Positions 35,425 to 45,903 of a stretch of 64,000 nucleotides of DNA are shown here, in pieces. The stretch lies in assembly GCA_963556695.1 (NCBI GenBank), contig CAUWAG010000010.1:806001-870000 (forward strand). The letters are read 5' to 3'. The DNA is from Anthostomella pinea (Eukaryota; Ascomycota; Sordariomycetes; Xylariales; Xylariaceae). The position numbers and the translations under genes were made by a program. Below the pieces are notes generated by a model. That model saw only the letters and a list, made by a program, of their open reading frames with translations. It was not told the origin of the DNA and did not search any database. Each line of letters opens with the position of its first letter. Positions within the stretch are counted from its first letter, which is position 1.

Positions 35425-36969
35425 TCAGTGCAAACAGACGAGTCCAGCAAACCCGTCGCTCCATCGTAAGCCGCCCATGATAGCCACCATGCAAGCCAAC
35501 GCCGCAACAACGCTCGCGCCGCCATAGATGTACGCGTGTCGGCGCCGGAGAGCCGCCAGCTCGGCCACCAACGTCGACACCGTGGTCAGGCAGCCACAGA
35601 AGCCGTCCTCAATCCCCTGCAGGACCTGACAGCCGATGACGCCGCCCTCGGGAACATGAGCGAGGTCCCAAGCCATGCCAAGAAGCGCCGTGCCCCCGAC
35701 GTTGACAGCAAACGTCCCCAGTGGGAATGACGCGAGTTGCCCGTTGAGGTAGAGGCTGACGTAGAACCTCGCAAGACAGCCCAAAGGCGCAAAGACCAAA
35801 GCAAAGGTCGCCCGTCCACGCCACACCTCGGAGGCGCCGGGATTGGTGGACCGATCAGGCGGAATAGCAGACAGGACGATGGCTCCGACCCATGCGCCCC
35901 ACGCGAGGAAGACGGCGAACCGGTCGACGACTTTGCGGACGAAGACATAGGGAAGCGAGGGTGTGACGGGCTCTAGAGCAACGGCGATGTGGGCGCCGAC
36001 AAAAAGGCCCGACAGTGACAGTGAGACGGTTGTTATGATGACAGCCAGCAGCGCCATGAACGAATAGCCGCCGTCGCGCGGAACGGTGGTCGAGCCGGTG
36101 TCTGCCAGGGGCAGATCGTTGGACAGGGCCAGGAAGACGTCGCGGATGAAGGAGGAAAACGAGGTGAAGGAGCCACAGAAGCCGGTCGCCAGGCCGATGT
36201 AGAGCGGGATCGTCTTCTTGGTGGCCAAGTGGGCTTTCCTTGCGGCCGCGAGGTCGACGGCGGCTCGTTCGGGGTCGGGTCGGCTCTCCTCGGCAGTCTG
36301 CCTCTCCGCTTGCGGCTGTCCCACTTCGGGAGCACCCCATTCGCAGCGGAACAGCATGCGGTCTTCGGCGAGGAAGCCCATGATCAGACTGCCTGCGAAA
36401 TTGGGCCACAAGACGCTTAAGGCGACCGGGGCACCGGGGTAGTACGTGAGAGCCTGGAGGCCGAGTCGAGCGAGGGTGCCAAATATGGAAAAGAGGATTA
36501 GATACGAGACGGTGTAGACCTCGGTGGCCAGCCTCGAGACGGTCACCTCATCAGCCTGGCCGGCTTTCTTTTCATCGCTTCCATGGGGCCGCACATGGTT
36601 CATCGATGTCTGATGGCCGGGCCTCTCCTCCTCGAGCGAATCGCTCTCATACATGGATCGCTCATTGCGATTGCTATGGACGGGCGAGATGGCCGACGAC
36701 TCGGGTACGTTCATGTACGAGTCCGGCACGCGGTGATGGGTCCCCGAGGCAGATGAGCGGCTTCGTCGCGTCTGCGCCTGCGCCTGCGCCTGCTGGCTGG
36801 GGACTTTATGCTGCGAGAGCGGTGCTTGTCCGTAGTCATCGTCAAGGGACCGGTACTTGTCCGGCATGTCGAACTGTACCGATGGACCCCTTGCGGCGCG
36901 GCCGGAGGCGGTGGAAGGGCGTGCAGCAGCATCGCGGTGGGACGCGACATTCTCGCGGCCTTGCGGCAT
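35425..36969 (-). CDS. FEX1: Fluoride export protein FEX (double CrcB/Fluc)
   Basis: Plasma-membrane fluoride channel that protects against fluoride. Single exon, 514 residues. About 150 N-terminal residues are a disordered, Ser/Gln/Arg-rich cytosolic tail. Two CrcB domains follow in tandem, as in all eukaryotic FEX proteins. Domain 1 has GTLARLGLQ, WPNFAGSLIMGF and GFCGSFTSFSSF; domain 2 has GCLARFYVS, FAVNVGGTALLG and GFCGCLTTVSTL. The N-F/V-G and G-F-C-G-x-x-T/S-T/S-x-S motifs line the pore. Yeast Fex1 is 375 residues, so the extra length is the N-terminal tail plus a charged insert (Glu/Arg-rich) in domain 1. Shares a divergent upstream region with FUR1. Confidence 0.92.
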   Translation of the reverse strand: MPQGRENVASHRDAAARPSTASGRAARGPSVQFDMPDKYRSLDDDYGQAPLSQHKVPSQQAQAQAQTRRSRSSASGTHHRVPDSYMNVPESSAISPVHSNRNERSMYESDSLEEERPGHQTSMNHVRPHGSDEKKAGQADEVTVSRLATEVYTVSYLILFSIFGTLARLGLQALTYYPGAPVALSVLWPNFAGSLIMGFLAEDRMLFRCEWGAPEVGQPQAERQTAEESRPDPERAAVDLAAARKAHLATKKTIPLYIGLATGFCGSFTSFSSFIRDVFLALSNDLPLADTGSTTVPRDGGYSFMALLAVIITTVSLSLSGLFVGAHIAVALEPVTPSLPYVFVRKVVDRFAVFLAWGAWVGAIVLSAIPPDRSTNPGASEVWRGRATFALVFAPLGCLARFYVSLYLNGQLASFPLGTFAVNVGGTALLGMAWDLAHVPEGGVIGCQVLQGIEDGFCGCLTTVSTLVAELAALRRRHAYIYGGASVVAALACMVAIMGGLRWSDGFAGLVCLH

Positions 36970-37579
36970 TGTATTGCATTACACGGCGTGTACTGCCTGC
37001 GGATACCCAGTCATGCCAGAGTACTGGCACTCCCGGTCATGTACTCAGGCGGCAGTGACGGGAGTGACTGACCATCGAATTGCAATCAGCTGCTGAGCTT
37101 TCATCAACCTTATGTTGGGCTCGCGTCTAGCAACCTTCACTTCTACAACGGGTGGCTACAGTAATATACACAGTAAGCAATGGCAGTATTGAACGGAGTG
37201 TGGCCGCCGCTTATCTGCCCAGTCTGTTACGTAGCGCTATCAGCTTATCAGTCGTCTGCTATCTGCTATCTGCTATCAGCGAGCTAGGTACCTGCCGCGG
37301 GGCAGCGTCCGACCTGCCAAGCAGACACGCGCTTGGGTGCCGCCCCGCCATCCCATCTCGGGCTGTCACCTGGCTTCGTCTGAGGTCGGTAGGTCGGGAA
37401 CAAAGAGGTCTCACATTCATTTCCTCTCTCATCAAAGCTTTGAAGAGGTTGCTTGCCCTTTTTGATAGTCCTGTCATTCCCGAGCTCATTTCTCTACTAG
37501 TAGTCTGGTAGTCTGGTGCCATATCACCGAAACGTCTCTGCCTTTCTCAACCTGTTCACTTGCCTGCGTGCCGTACACC
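36970..37579. other. Divergent FEX1/FUR1 upstream region
   Basis: 610 bp carrying both promoters. A short TATCTGCTATC duplication occurs near 37257-37278. No gene seen. Confidence 0.55.
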
Positions 37580-38417
37580 ATGTCGTTGCCCGACAACGTC
37601 CATACCTCCAGGCACCCGTGCCTGATGGCCAAGCTCAGCCGCCTGCGGTCCAAGGCAACCGATGCTCGCGAGGTCAAGTCACTGGTGAACGACATCTCGT
37701 TGATCCTCGGCTGCGAAGCTCTAGCTTCGGCTCTGACCCCCGTTGACGGACCCAAGGTATGTCTGTCTGTTTGCGTAGCTTGCCTCATCCGCTTCTCACG
37801 CCTCTCACTCCAGGGCGAGACACCCATTGGGTTCGAGTACACCACCACCACGGTGCAACCGCAGGAGCTGTCCATAGTGCCCATCCTCAGGTCTGGTCTG
37901 GGCATGGTCGAAGGTTCGTCCTTACTCCTTCCCCTCGATATCCCTTTTCTCTCGCTCGTGCTCGACGACGAGGCGCTGGCCGCCACCGACAGGCTGACGC
38001 TTCTACCAAGCCGTACAAACGCTGCTTCCGACTCCGGTCCCTGTCCATCATCTCGGTCTGTACCGTGAGCCCAGCACGCTCGAGCCCGTCGAGTACTACA
38101 ACAATCTCCCACATCACATCGGTGGCGGCGGTTCGTCCACCAGTGTCTCGAGCCTGGCCATCATCGTCGATCCCGTCATAGCCACCGGCGGCACCTGCGT
38201 AGCCGCCATCCAAATACTCAAGGAATGGGGCGTCAAGAAGATTCTCGTCTTGTCCGTCATCGCCGCCGCCGACGGCGTGCGGCGTGCTGCGGCGGAGTGG
38301 CCCGATGCGGTGGAGATCTGGGTCGCAGGGGTAGATGCCGAGCTTACCCCCACGGGCATGCTGAAGCCCGGCGTTGGGGATGTTGGCGACCGTTTGTTCT
38401 TGACTATCGGGAAATAG
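37580..38417 (+). CDS. FUR1: Uracil phosphoribosyltransferase
   Basis: Pyrimidine salvage enzyme: uracil + PRPP to UMP; also the step that makes 5-fluorouracil toxic. Exons 37580-37756, 37814-37913 and 38011-38417 give 227 residues (yeast Fur1: 216). Start region MSLPDNVHTSRHPCL resembles the usual VxxxxHPLI N terminus. The middle keeps PILRSGLGMVE, the HLGLYREPS segment, the PRPP-binding loop (AIIVDPVIATGGTCVAAI) and the C-terminal uracil-binding GDVGDRLFLT motif. Donors GTATGT and GTTCGT and acceptors CAG and CAAG close the frame at phases 0 and 1. The 3' end faces LIG4 with only 170 bp between stops. Confidence 0.92.
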
Positions 38418-38587
38418 GACGTAGGATATACCACTGAATCCCATGCTTACGAATAAGACGTCGTCGACATTGTGACCGAGTGCGTCTACTTTGTGAGATG
38501 AGGCCGCCGTGCCACAGGAATCGTGTTTGCCCTTGGGCGTTGGACACGCACACCAACACGACAATGGTCAGCTGTCTCTGACCCAGC

Positions 38588-41500
38588 CTACAGAGGCGCG
38601 TATCGTTCCTCGTCTACCACGGTCCGATTCTTCCAGCAGTCCTCGACCCATTGCTGCGATACAACCCGAGGCACGGAATGCCGCCGAGAGATGATGGACC
38701 GAACCTCTGCTGCTCGCTCCATCTCACTGGTCTCGTCCTTGCTCAAGACCACCACATTGGTGATTGAGTTGTCGTCGAGGTCGTCGACCACCACCCCGCC
38801 TCCAAACTTGATCCAATTCCTGAGCTTGAGTGCAAGTACCGGCGCGCCATCGTTAGCCCCCACAAGATGCATCTTCATGCCTCGGAAGAGGTGGCTCCTC
38901 AGGCTGCCCATATCGTGACCATGGCCTTCCAATTGGGCCAAGAAGTTGTCCTTGTTGAAGGGTTCATCAAATGTCTCCTTCTTTGGCATGTCTCTCAGCA
39001 ACTGCCGGAGCTCCTTCACATCCAGGTCCCTAGCGTAACTGTCCCCAAACTCATCTATGTTTTCACTGGCAGCCTCATTTGTGGCTTCGACCGCATGGAA
39101 TATATGACCTGGTTCATACGGCAGAAGAAAGTTCTTGTCACTTTGCGCGAGACAATCGAGAAGCCACTTGGGCCGGATCATGTCCACTTCACCGGCCTTG
39201 ATCAAGCTTGCCACCTTGACCACCTTCTTATCCGCCACCAGTATCATATCGGTACCCGGGCTGGCGCGTTGTGACACCTTGCCGCCGTTCTCCTTAATCA
39301 TTGCCTCCAACTGCGTCTTGGATCTTCTGATAGGCGCCGTGCAGTCCGTCAAGACGCAGAACTCGAGACCCTCAAACACCTTTGTCCTGGGCCCGGCAAA
39401 CTCGATGGGCGCTGCGTCCTGGCCGGCGATGACAACGGCTCTCCTGGCTCGCTTTGTGGTGCGGCGTCTTTTTGTTTCCATCTCCATAGCCCTCTCCTCC
39501 TTTTTATCCCGGGCCTTGAGTCGGATATTCTCAAACTGCTGGTAGTCCAAGGCCGTACGAAAATCTCGGTCATGTCGGATCCACTTGAAACGTGGGAACC
39601 GTAGAGTAAACTTGCTGGCAAAGGAGTCACTCTCTTCCAAGCTAGCCGCCTTGACCGTGATTACGATGGACTCGCTTGGGCGAATCCATACGTCGGGTCT
39701 CTCGTACTGGTGCTTGTCGCCACCGGCCAGTTGAATGTACTTGCTGGGTGGTTTCTTAGGGTTCCAGTCCCTCCATTTCCCTTGCGTCAGGTGCTGGATT
39801 TCGGCAAAATCCTCTGCGCGAAACCCACCGCCGACCTTGATGAAGCTATAGCACTTCTCCGGATCGGCCCCGGCCTTAACGTCATCCTCGGTGACACGAA
39901 GGCCACACAAGAACGATGACAACCTACCACCACGGTGCCCCGATCCGTAGTAGCCGCCGATAACCACGACGTCAACTTCCTCGCCGAATCCAGACAAGTA
40001 ATCGGGCTTGACCTTGATCCAGTCGCTGTTGCGATCGTCGACGTGGTAGCTCGAGCGTGGATTTTTGATCACCACGCCCTCGGACGCATCCGAGACGATC
40101 TTGCGGAGCATGGGCTCTATTGCGTCCGGCGACGTAGCCTCGATGTAGTCGAGTATTTCGAGGCGTCCTGGCTCTCCCGGGACGGCTTTGGCGAGAGCGT
40201 TGCGTCGATCTCGCAAGGTGTAATGGGTCAACGGCTGATCGTTCAGATAGACTATGTCGAACGCGCGGAAGACGGGCCGTGGCGCGTCGTCTTTGTGGGG
40301 ATTTCGCAACGCCTGTAGGGCGGCCGTCTTGAGGGTTCCGAACTTCAAGACTTTGTCTATCACCGGGTCCCAGACAAGCATCTCGCCATCGAGGATGATA
40401 TTACGCACTCCGGGGGCGAAAGCGTTCTTGAGGTGGCGGGTAAGCGAAGAGCTGTCTTGTTCGTACAAGCTCTCGCCGTAGAGATAAGTATAGTTCTTGA
40501 CGTTCCTTGACCAGAAGCAAAACCTCTTGCCGCCAGGAATGCTGTCGTCCTCGACCATGTGTAGCTGCATTCTCTCGCCATCCATCTTCTCCTCGATCCA
40601 ATACTCGTTGTCGGCGTCATCCCCCGTTCGAGTCGAGGCGTTGAGCTTCTCGATCATCTTCTGGAAGGAGACGGCCATCTGGTACCAGGCTAATTGGGGC
40701 TGGAAGCATTGCATCAGGTTGACACCAGTCTGGGCGCTAGTGAGACGGAATCTGGGGTCGTATAGCTCCCAGCATACTCTGCGAAGACTTGACGAGACAC
40801 CGAAAAGATCCTGGCCGTCGGGATGCCACAGTTCGAGGATGGTCTTCTCGGTGGCACCCACCTTGAGCTGCCTCAAGATGATACGGATAAGCCACTGTAG
40901 TTCCTCGGCGTTCATGCGCTGGTAGAAGATCTCGAAGATGGGTAGCTGTTCCTTCTCGCCGGACGCGGCCGACAGCCTGTCGAGCATCTCATTGACGTCG
41001 GCCACGCGCATGTCCCCCGGCTCGATGAGGATGGGCCGCCTGGACAAAACCTCGTAGCATCTCGCGGGGAAGTCACCGGCGCCGGCCTGACTGGCAGCCG
41101 ACTGGCCACGCGCGGGGGACTTCCAGTGGAGGATGCTGTAGGCGTCGTCGGAGTTGCGGTCAATCTTGAGAAGCTTGACTAGGAGGCGGGCGATGGCGTT
41201 TTCCTTGAGCCCGTACATGCCCCTCTCGCGGTCGGAGGCGGGCAGGATCAAGCGCAAGGCCGGGAAGAAGTCGTCGCCGACCTCGGACCGCCATCGAGAG
41301 ATGAAGCTCTCGATGATGTTCCGACGGTGCTCTTGGGGCGAGAGCTTGCTAGTCCCACGAGGGCCGGCCCTGGAGCGGGCGGCGGAGGAGCGGGAGGGCT
41401 GTTTCTTGCTGTCATTCAAGGGGTCGAACAGATTCTTGTACAAGGCGGAGAAGAACAAGGTTCGTGAATGGTTCTTTGGGCGGTTCGGATACTTGTCGTC

Positions 41501-41593
41501 GAGCTCGGCCAGAGTCTGGCCGCCAGTGATGTACTGGCGTTCTTCCTCGTCGACGGCGCCGGGGTCGCGCGTCTTGTGCGCTCGCTGGCTCAT
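38588..41593 (-). CDS. LIG4: DNA ligase IV
   Basis: ATP-dependent ligase that seals double-strand breaks in non-homologous end joining. Single exon, 1,001 residues. Order: N-terminal DNA-binding domain (about 30-250, with MYGLKENAIARLLVKLL), nucleotidyltransferase core with the active-site lysine K336 in the K-M-D-G-E-R motif, motif III FDIVYLND, motif IV SEGVVIKNP, motif V DWIKVKPDY, OB fold, then two C-terminal BRCT domains (the first containing IRPKWLLDCL, the second VSQQWVEDCW) with the XRCC4/Lif1-binding linker between them. An upstream in-frame GTG would add 15 residues, but the ATG at 41591-41593 gives the usual short N terminus. Divergent from PIF1. Confidence 0.95.
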   Translation of the reverse strand: MSQRAHKTRDPGAVDEEERQYITGGQTLAELDDKYPNRPKNHSRTLFFSALYKNLFDPLNDSKKQPSRSSAARSRAGPRGTSKLSPQEHRRNIIESFISRWRSEVGDDFFPALRLILPASDRERGMYGLKENAIARLLVKLLKIDRNSDDAYSILHWKSPARGQSAASQAGAGDFPARCYEVLSRRPILIEPGDMRVADVNEMLDRLSAASGEKEQLPIFEIFYQRMNAEELQWLIRIILRQLKVGATEKTILELWHPDGQDLFGVSSSLRRVCWELYDPRFRLTSAQTGVNLMQCFQPQLAWYQMAVSFQKMIEKLNASTRTGDDADNEYWIEEKMDGERMQLHMVEDDSIPGGKRFCFWSRNVKNYTYLYGESLYEQDSSSLTRHLKNAFAPGVRNIILDGEMLVWDPVIDKVLKFGTLKTAALQALRNPHKDDAPRPVFRAFDIVYLNDQPLTHYTLRDRRNALAKAVPGEPGRLEILDYIEATSPDAIEPMLRKIVSDASEGVVIKNPRSSYHVDDRNSDWIKVKPDYLSGFGEEVDVVVIGGYYGSGHRGGRLSSFLCGLRVTEDDVKAGADPEKCYSFIKVGGGFRAEDFAEIQHLTQGKWRDWNPKKPPSKYIQLAGGDKHQYERPDVWIRPSESIVITVKAASLEESDSFASKFTLRFPRFKWIRHDRDFRTALDYQQFENIRLKARDKKEERAMEMETKRRRTTKRARRAVVIAGQDAAPIEFAGPRTKVFEGLEFCVLTDCTAPIRRSKTQLEAMIKENGGKVSQRASPGTDMILVADKKVVKVASLIKAGEVDMIRPKWLLDCLAQSDKNFLLPYEPGHIFHAVEATNEAASENIDEFGDSYARDLDVKELRQLLRDMPKKETFDEPFNKDNFLAQLEGHGHDMGSLRSHLFRGMKMHLVGANDGAPVLALKLRNWIKFGGGVVVDDLDDNSITNVVVLSKDETSEMERAAEVRSIISRRHSVPRVVSQQWVEDCWKNRTVVDEERYAPL

Positions 41594-42300
41594 GATGGCA
41601 GCTGACGTCGGGCACAACGCAGACGCCTTGTATTCCACTTGAGGGTGTGTCCGTTGGCGCTGTTAGAACTGGGCGTCTGGTTTGCGAGTGCGCGTTTGGT
41701 GATGCCGGTACCTGGGCTGCCTGGCTTATATACACTTCCCACGAGTATGTAGAGAGGAAGGCAGCAGGGTCGACGTTATGATCAGGGAGAGATAGCGGCA
41801 GGCATCCCACGTGAAAAGCTACGTGTAACCAGCCGCGTGCGAATGGTGTGCGCCGGAGCCTGCTGATACATGTGGTTGATAAATAGGTCTCAGCTCTGCC
41901 TGGCATGGAGCGTAACGGCAGTAACGGGCAGGATGCACTTATGCTGGAAACGGTCCACTGTTCTGGCCGTTGCAGGCAGCAGGCAGCAACCGTTTACTAA
42001 AGTGGGGATGCCGTAACAATTAACGCGTGGTGAAGAAGCAAGAAGGTGCGGGTGCGGGACGGCAGGTGCAAGCAAGCAAACGCGACGAGAAACATTGGAT
42101 CCCAAACTCCGCAACCTCACATACAATACATTCAATAGAGACCTGCGTCGCCCCTTCTCGTGTCGCTCCTTCCACATCAAGTAACATTTATGTTGGTTTT
42201 CACGTCCCTGTATTTCCGAGTCAGCGCCCTTGAGTTCGCCCTCGCCCTCTCCAATTGACCTCCAGCTGTGACCAACCAGCCGGCTGCCTCCAACTTCTGG
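41594..42300. promoter_or_regulatory. Divergent LIG4/PIF1 promoter region
   Basis: 707 bp between the start codons of two genome-maintenance genes. ACGCGT (42023-42028), the MCB word bound by the MBF G1/S factor in yeasts, occurs once, and a related ACGCGA lies at about 42079-42084. Function is inferred from word and context only. Confidence 0.45.
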
Positions 42301-45077
42301 ATGAATGCTGGGGCCATCCGCACCCGCATTCTGATTTCCAGTCCCTTCTTCCGAGCCCTCCCACGACGACTTGTTTCGCGGCAGACCCATTCACATGCCT
42401 GCGCCCGCCCCGGTGTCAATGCCTTCACCTTTGGCCGCATCTCGACAACTCCCGACGCCATGTTAGGCAGGGCACGAGACAGAGCTCAGGCCTCGGGCCC
42501 GCGCTCTGCCGCACCATCGTCCTCCGTCAAGCCCGAACTCGCCAAGCAGCTGTTCCCCTCGAGCAGCCCACACACGCACGACGGCAACATTGCTAGCTGG
42601 GCCTCTTCGTCTCAGAAACCCCGACCGACCGTTGGCGCCAATGCCAGTGCCAGGCCGCCATCATTCAAACCCGCCGCTCATGATCCTCTGGTGTCTAGGT
42701 CCAACAACTCGCAGTCGCGGGCCAACAGCCTCGCCTCTATCTGCAGCAACGCTGGTTCCTTCCAGGAAGAACTGGGAACGAGCAGCAGACCGTCGCAGCC
42801 ATATCCCCCCTCATCGGTCTACATTGCCGATGACGACTTCAGCGATGACAACACCCTCGAGTTGGACTACGAATGCCCAGCCTCGCTACCCCCTCCACCT
42901 CCGCCTCCAGCACCCAAACCCGCAGCCACGCTGACGTCCGCACCAACTACCAGTCAGATCCCATGGTCTTCGTCCCCACAAGGTCATATGTTCCCGCCCG
43001 CGCTTCCTCGTAAGAACATTCTCAAGCGCTTCTTGCCTGAAGAGGCACCGCCTCCCGGCCCCCCTGCCGCGAAGAAGAGGAGCCTGCCCAGGCGGTGGGC
43101 ACAGCGGGATACTGACGCTCTCGGCGATGATGACGTCCAGGAGATATGGGCCACGCAGGCCCCCAAGCCGTTGGCCACCCCGGCACCCAAGAAGCAGACC
43201 GCACTGCCGTGGGACACCACCCAAAGTGCTACCAAGGAGCGGCGCAAACAACTCAAGAATCAGAGCAAGAAGTCTGGCGTAGAGCCTGGCTTCTCCACGG
43301 AAGAGATGCGGGAAGTCACAGACGAACATGTCCTACAGAAAACTAAAGCCTCAGCGATTTCTCTCAGCTCCGAGCAGCAACACGTCATAGACCTCGTCGT
43401 CCGCCAGAAGCAAAGTGTCTTCTTCACCGGTCCCGCAGGGACAGGCAAGTCGGTCTTGATGCGGGCCATCATCGCAGAGCTCAAGAAGAAGTGGGCTCGC
43501 GATCCAGAGCGACTAAGCGTGACCGCTTCTACCGGTCTCGCCGCCTGCAACATTGGGGGCCAGACTCTGCACAGCTTTTCTGGCATCGGTCTGGGCAAGG
43601 AGGATGTGCCGACGCTGGTGAAGAAGATCCGAAAAAATGCAAAGGCAAAAAATAGATGGCTGCGGACAAACACCCTCGTCATTGACGAAGTGTCCATGGT
43701 CGACGGCGATCTCTTCGACAAACTCTCGCAGATAGCCCGCACCATCCGGAACAACGGGCGGCCGTTCGGCGGCATCCAACTGGTAATCACGGGCGACTTC
43801 TTCCAATTGCCGCCCGTGCCCGACGGGGGAAAGAAAGAAGCCAAGTTCGCATTCGATGCAGCGACCTGGAACACCTCCATCGACCATACCATTGGACTAA
43901 CCCAAGTCTTCCGCCAAAAGGATCCTCGTAAGCTGAACCTATTGGGTCCCCTCATGTCACCACTGACTCCAGCGCGTGGCTGACCTTTTGCAGATTTCGC
44001 CGGCATTTTGAATGAGATGCGCCTCGGCAGGATTAGCGATGACACAGTCCAGACGTTCAAGGACCTATCTAGGCCACTCGGCTTCGACGATGGCCTCAGT
44101 TATACCGAACTGTACGGCAGCCACCCAGCCACCCACCCCCCCAAACAATTCGGGAGACGCGAACAGAGCTGACACAGGATAGATTCCCAACTCGCCAAGA
44201 GGTTGAGCGTTCGAATGAGTCCAGACTACGCAGTCTCGACGGCCCACTAGTTCATTACGAAGCGCATGACTCTGGAGACCCGAGCTTGCGGGACCGGCTC
44301 CTGGCCAACATGATGGCGCCCAAAGGCCTTGCGCTGAAGAAGGGCGCCCAGGTCATGCTAATCAAGAACATGGACGAGACACTTGTGAACGGCTCGCTCG
44401 GCAAGGTAATTGGGTTCATGAACGAAATGACATTTGAGCTCTGGAGCACGAATGGGGCTGGCGAGGGATTGGACTCGGGAGATGAAGGCGAGGCGGATGC
44501 GGGTTCCAAGAAGAAGATCAAGGCATTCAGCCGGGACACGGACGGCTCGAAGGACATGAAGGAATACCCAATCGTCCGGTTTACCTCAACGGACGGGTCG
44601 CACCGCGTCCTCCTCTGCATTCCGGAGGACTGGAAGGTGGAACTGCCGACGGGCGAGGTGCAGGCATCTCGCAAGCAGCTGCCCCTCATCCTGGCTTGGG
44701 CGCTCTCGATCCACAAGGCGCAGGGGCAGACTCTGGAAAGGGTCAAGGTCGATCTAGGGAAGGTGTTTGAAAAGGGGCAGGCGTATGTGGCACTAAGTCG
44801 TGCGGTGAGCAAGCAAGGCCTCCAGGTGCTGAGGTTTGAGAAGAGCAAAGTCATGGCCCACCCTCGGGTGATACAGTTCTACAACAAGCTGTACAGCGCA
44901 GAGTCAGCGGTCAAGACGAAGAAGTCTCCATCAATGGCGGACTTTGCGTACAAGGGAACGTCGACCAAGGCATCGAAAACCACTGGCTATTCGTCGACAT
45001 CGAGAAGCACGGGCAGGAGGAACGTGGATGTGATCGACCTAGATGAGGAAGAGGCGGCGATGGCAGCGTATGGTTAA
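42301..45077 (+). CDS. PIF1: PIF1 5'-3' DNA helicase with two candidate start codons
   Basis: Superfamily 1B helicase acting at mitochondrial DNA, telomeres and G-quadruplexes. Exons 42301-43927, 43994-44111 and 44183-45077 give 879 residues. Walker A is GPAGTGKS at 377-384; Walker B is LVIDEVSM with D462-E463; later motifs include [19 protein letters not shown] and the [16 protein letters not shown] pair near the C terminus, which marks PIF1. The first 53 residues are Arg-rich, acid-free and amphipathic ([21 protein letters not shown]), a mitochondrial presequence; M54 (ATG 42460-42462) would start a protein without it. Yeast PIF1 uses the same arrangement. The region to residue 370 is disordered with a Pro run (seven Pro). 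A charged Glu/Asp/Lys-rich insert sits between the late helicase motifs. Ends with VIDLDEEE, which resembles a SUMO-interacting motif. Confidence 0.92.
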
Positions 45078-45903
45078 ACATGGCATATAGCAGGAGTTTG
45101 CAGGGATTACTGTAAGGTGTTGCCGTACGGGTACCACCAATGGACCCTGGGTTTGCTTTCGGCTGTGGGCTATATCATGTCTTTGCTTGGGGATGTGTGG
45201 CAGTGAGGAAGTGGTATCTAGGAGAGACCCCGATACAGAGAGGGATAATGTCCAAGTCAAGGCTGAGTCTATATATACCTTAGCTCAGCTGCCGCCCTGA
45301 GGGCATAAATCATTGCCATGAAAGTGTGGTTGACACAGATGACTGACATCTTGAATACATGGTATGTATTTGCACATGTACATACATGTCCAACCGGTGG
45401 TATGTACGGTATTGTACATAATGCAGGGGCAAGGTCTTATCGATAAGAGAGGCATTACAAGTGTGTAACCTGTGACCGTAGTGGCGGGATGTGCATGTGC
45501 ATGTGCATCATCAACATTGAATGTGTGCATGAGCATGAGCATGAGCAACCACAGCATTGGCAAATAATTGAACTGAAGCTGCCTTCGACCAACACATATG
45601 CCGTAGACACCTGAGGCCTGTGTTCCAGCCTTCCTCTTTTTGGCGGTGCTGCCTTTTCTGCCGTCAAAGGCTAGTCTTTCAGCTTTCTCCCGCCGAACAC
45701 CACCAAGAAACATTCCTCGCCGATTTGTGCAGTCCAGAGCATACTCGGCGGGAGTGTGTGCCTTTGCAACAGATGCTCATCGGTCGAAGACGTCCAACAC
45801 TGCATAACCTCGTTCGCCAAGTTGTCGGTCGCTACCATCGCCATTCTTCTTCCCGTATCGAGAATAGGGTCGCTGCGTGTCAAGCCGCCCCGCGCCCGGG
45901 ACC
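45078..45903. other. Intergenic, PIF1 3' region and EDC3 promoter/leader
   Basis: 826 bp. GTGCAT and GAGCAT hexamers are repeated at about 45489-45547. The last 150 bp look like the EDC3 leader. No gene seen. Confidence 0.5.
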
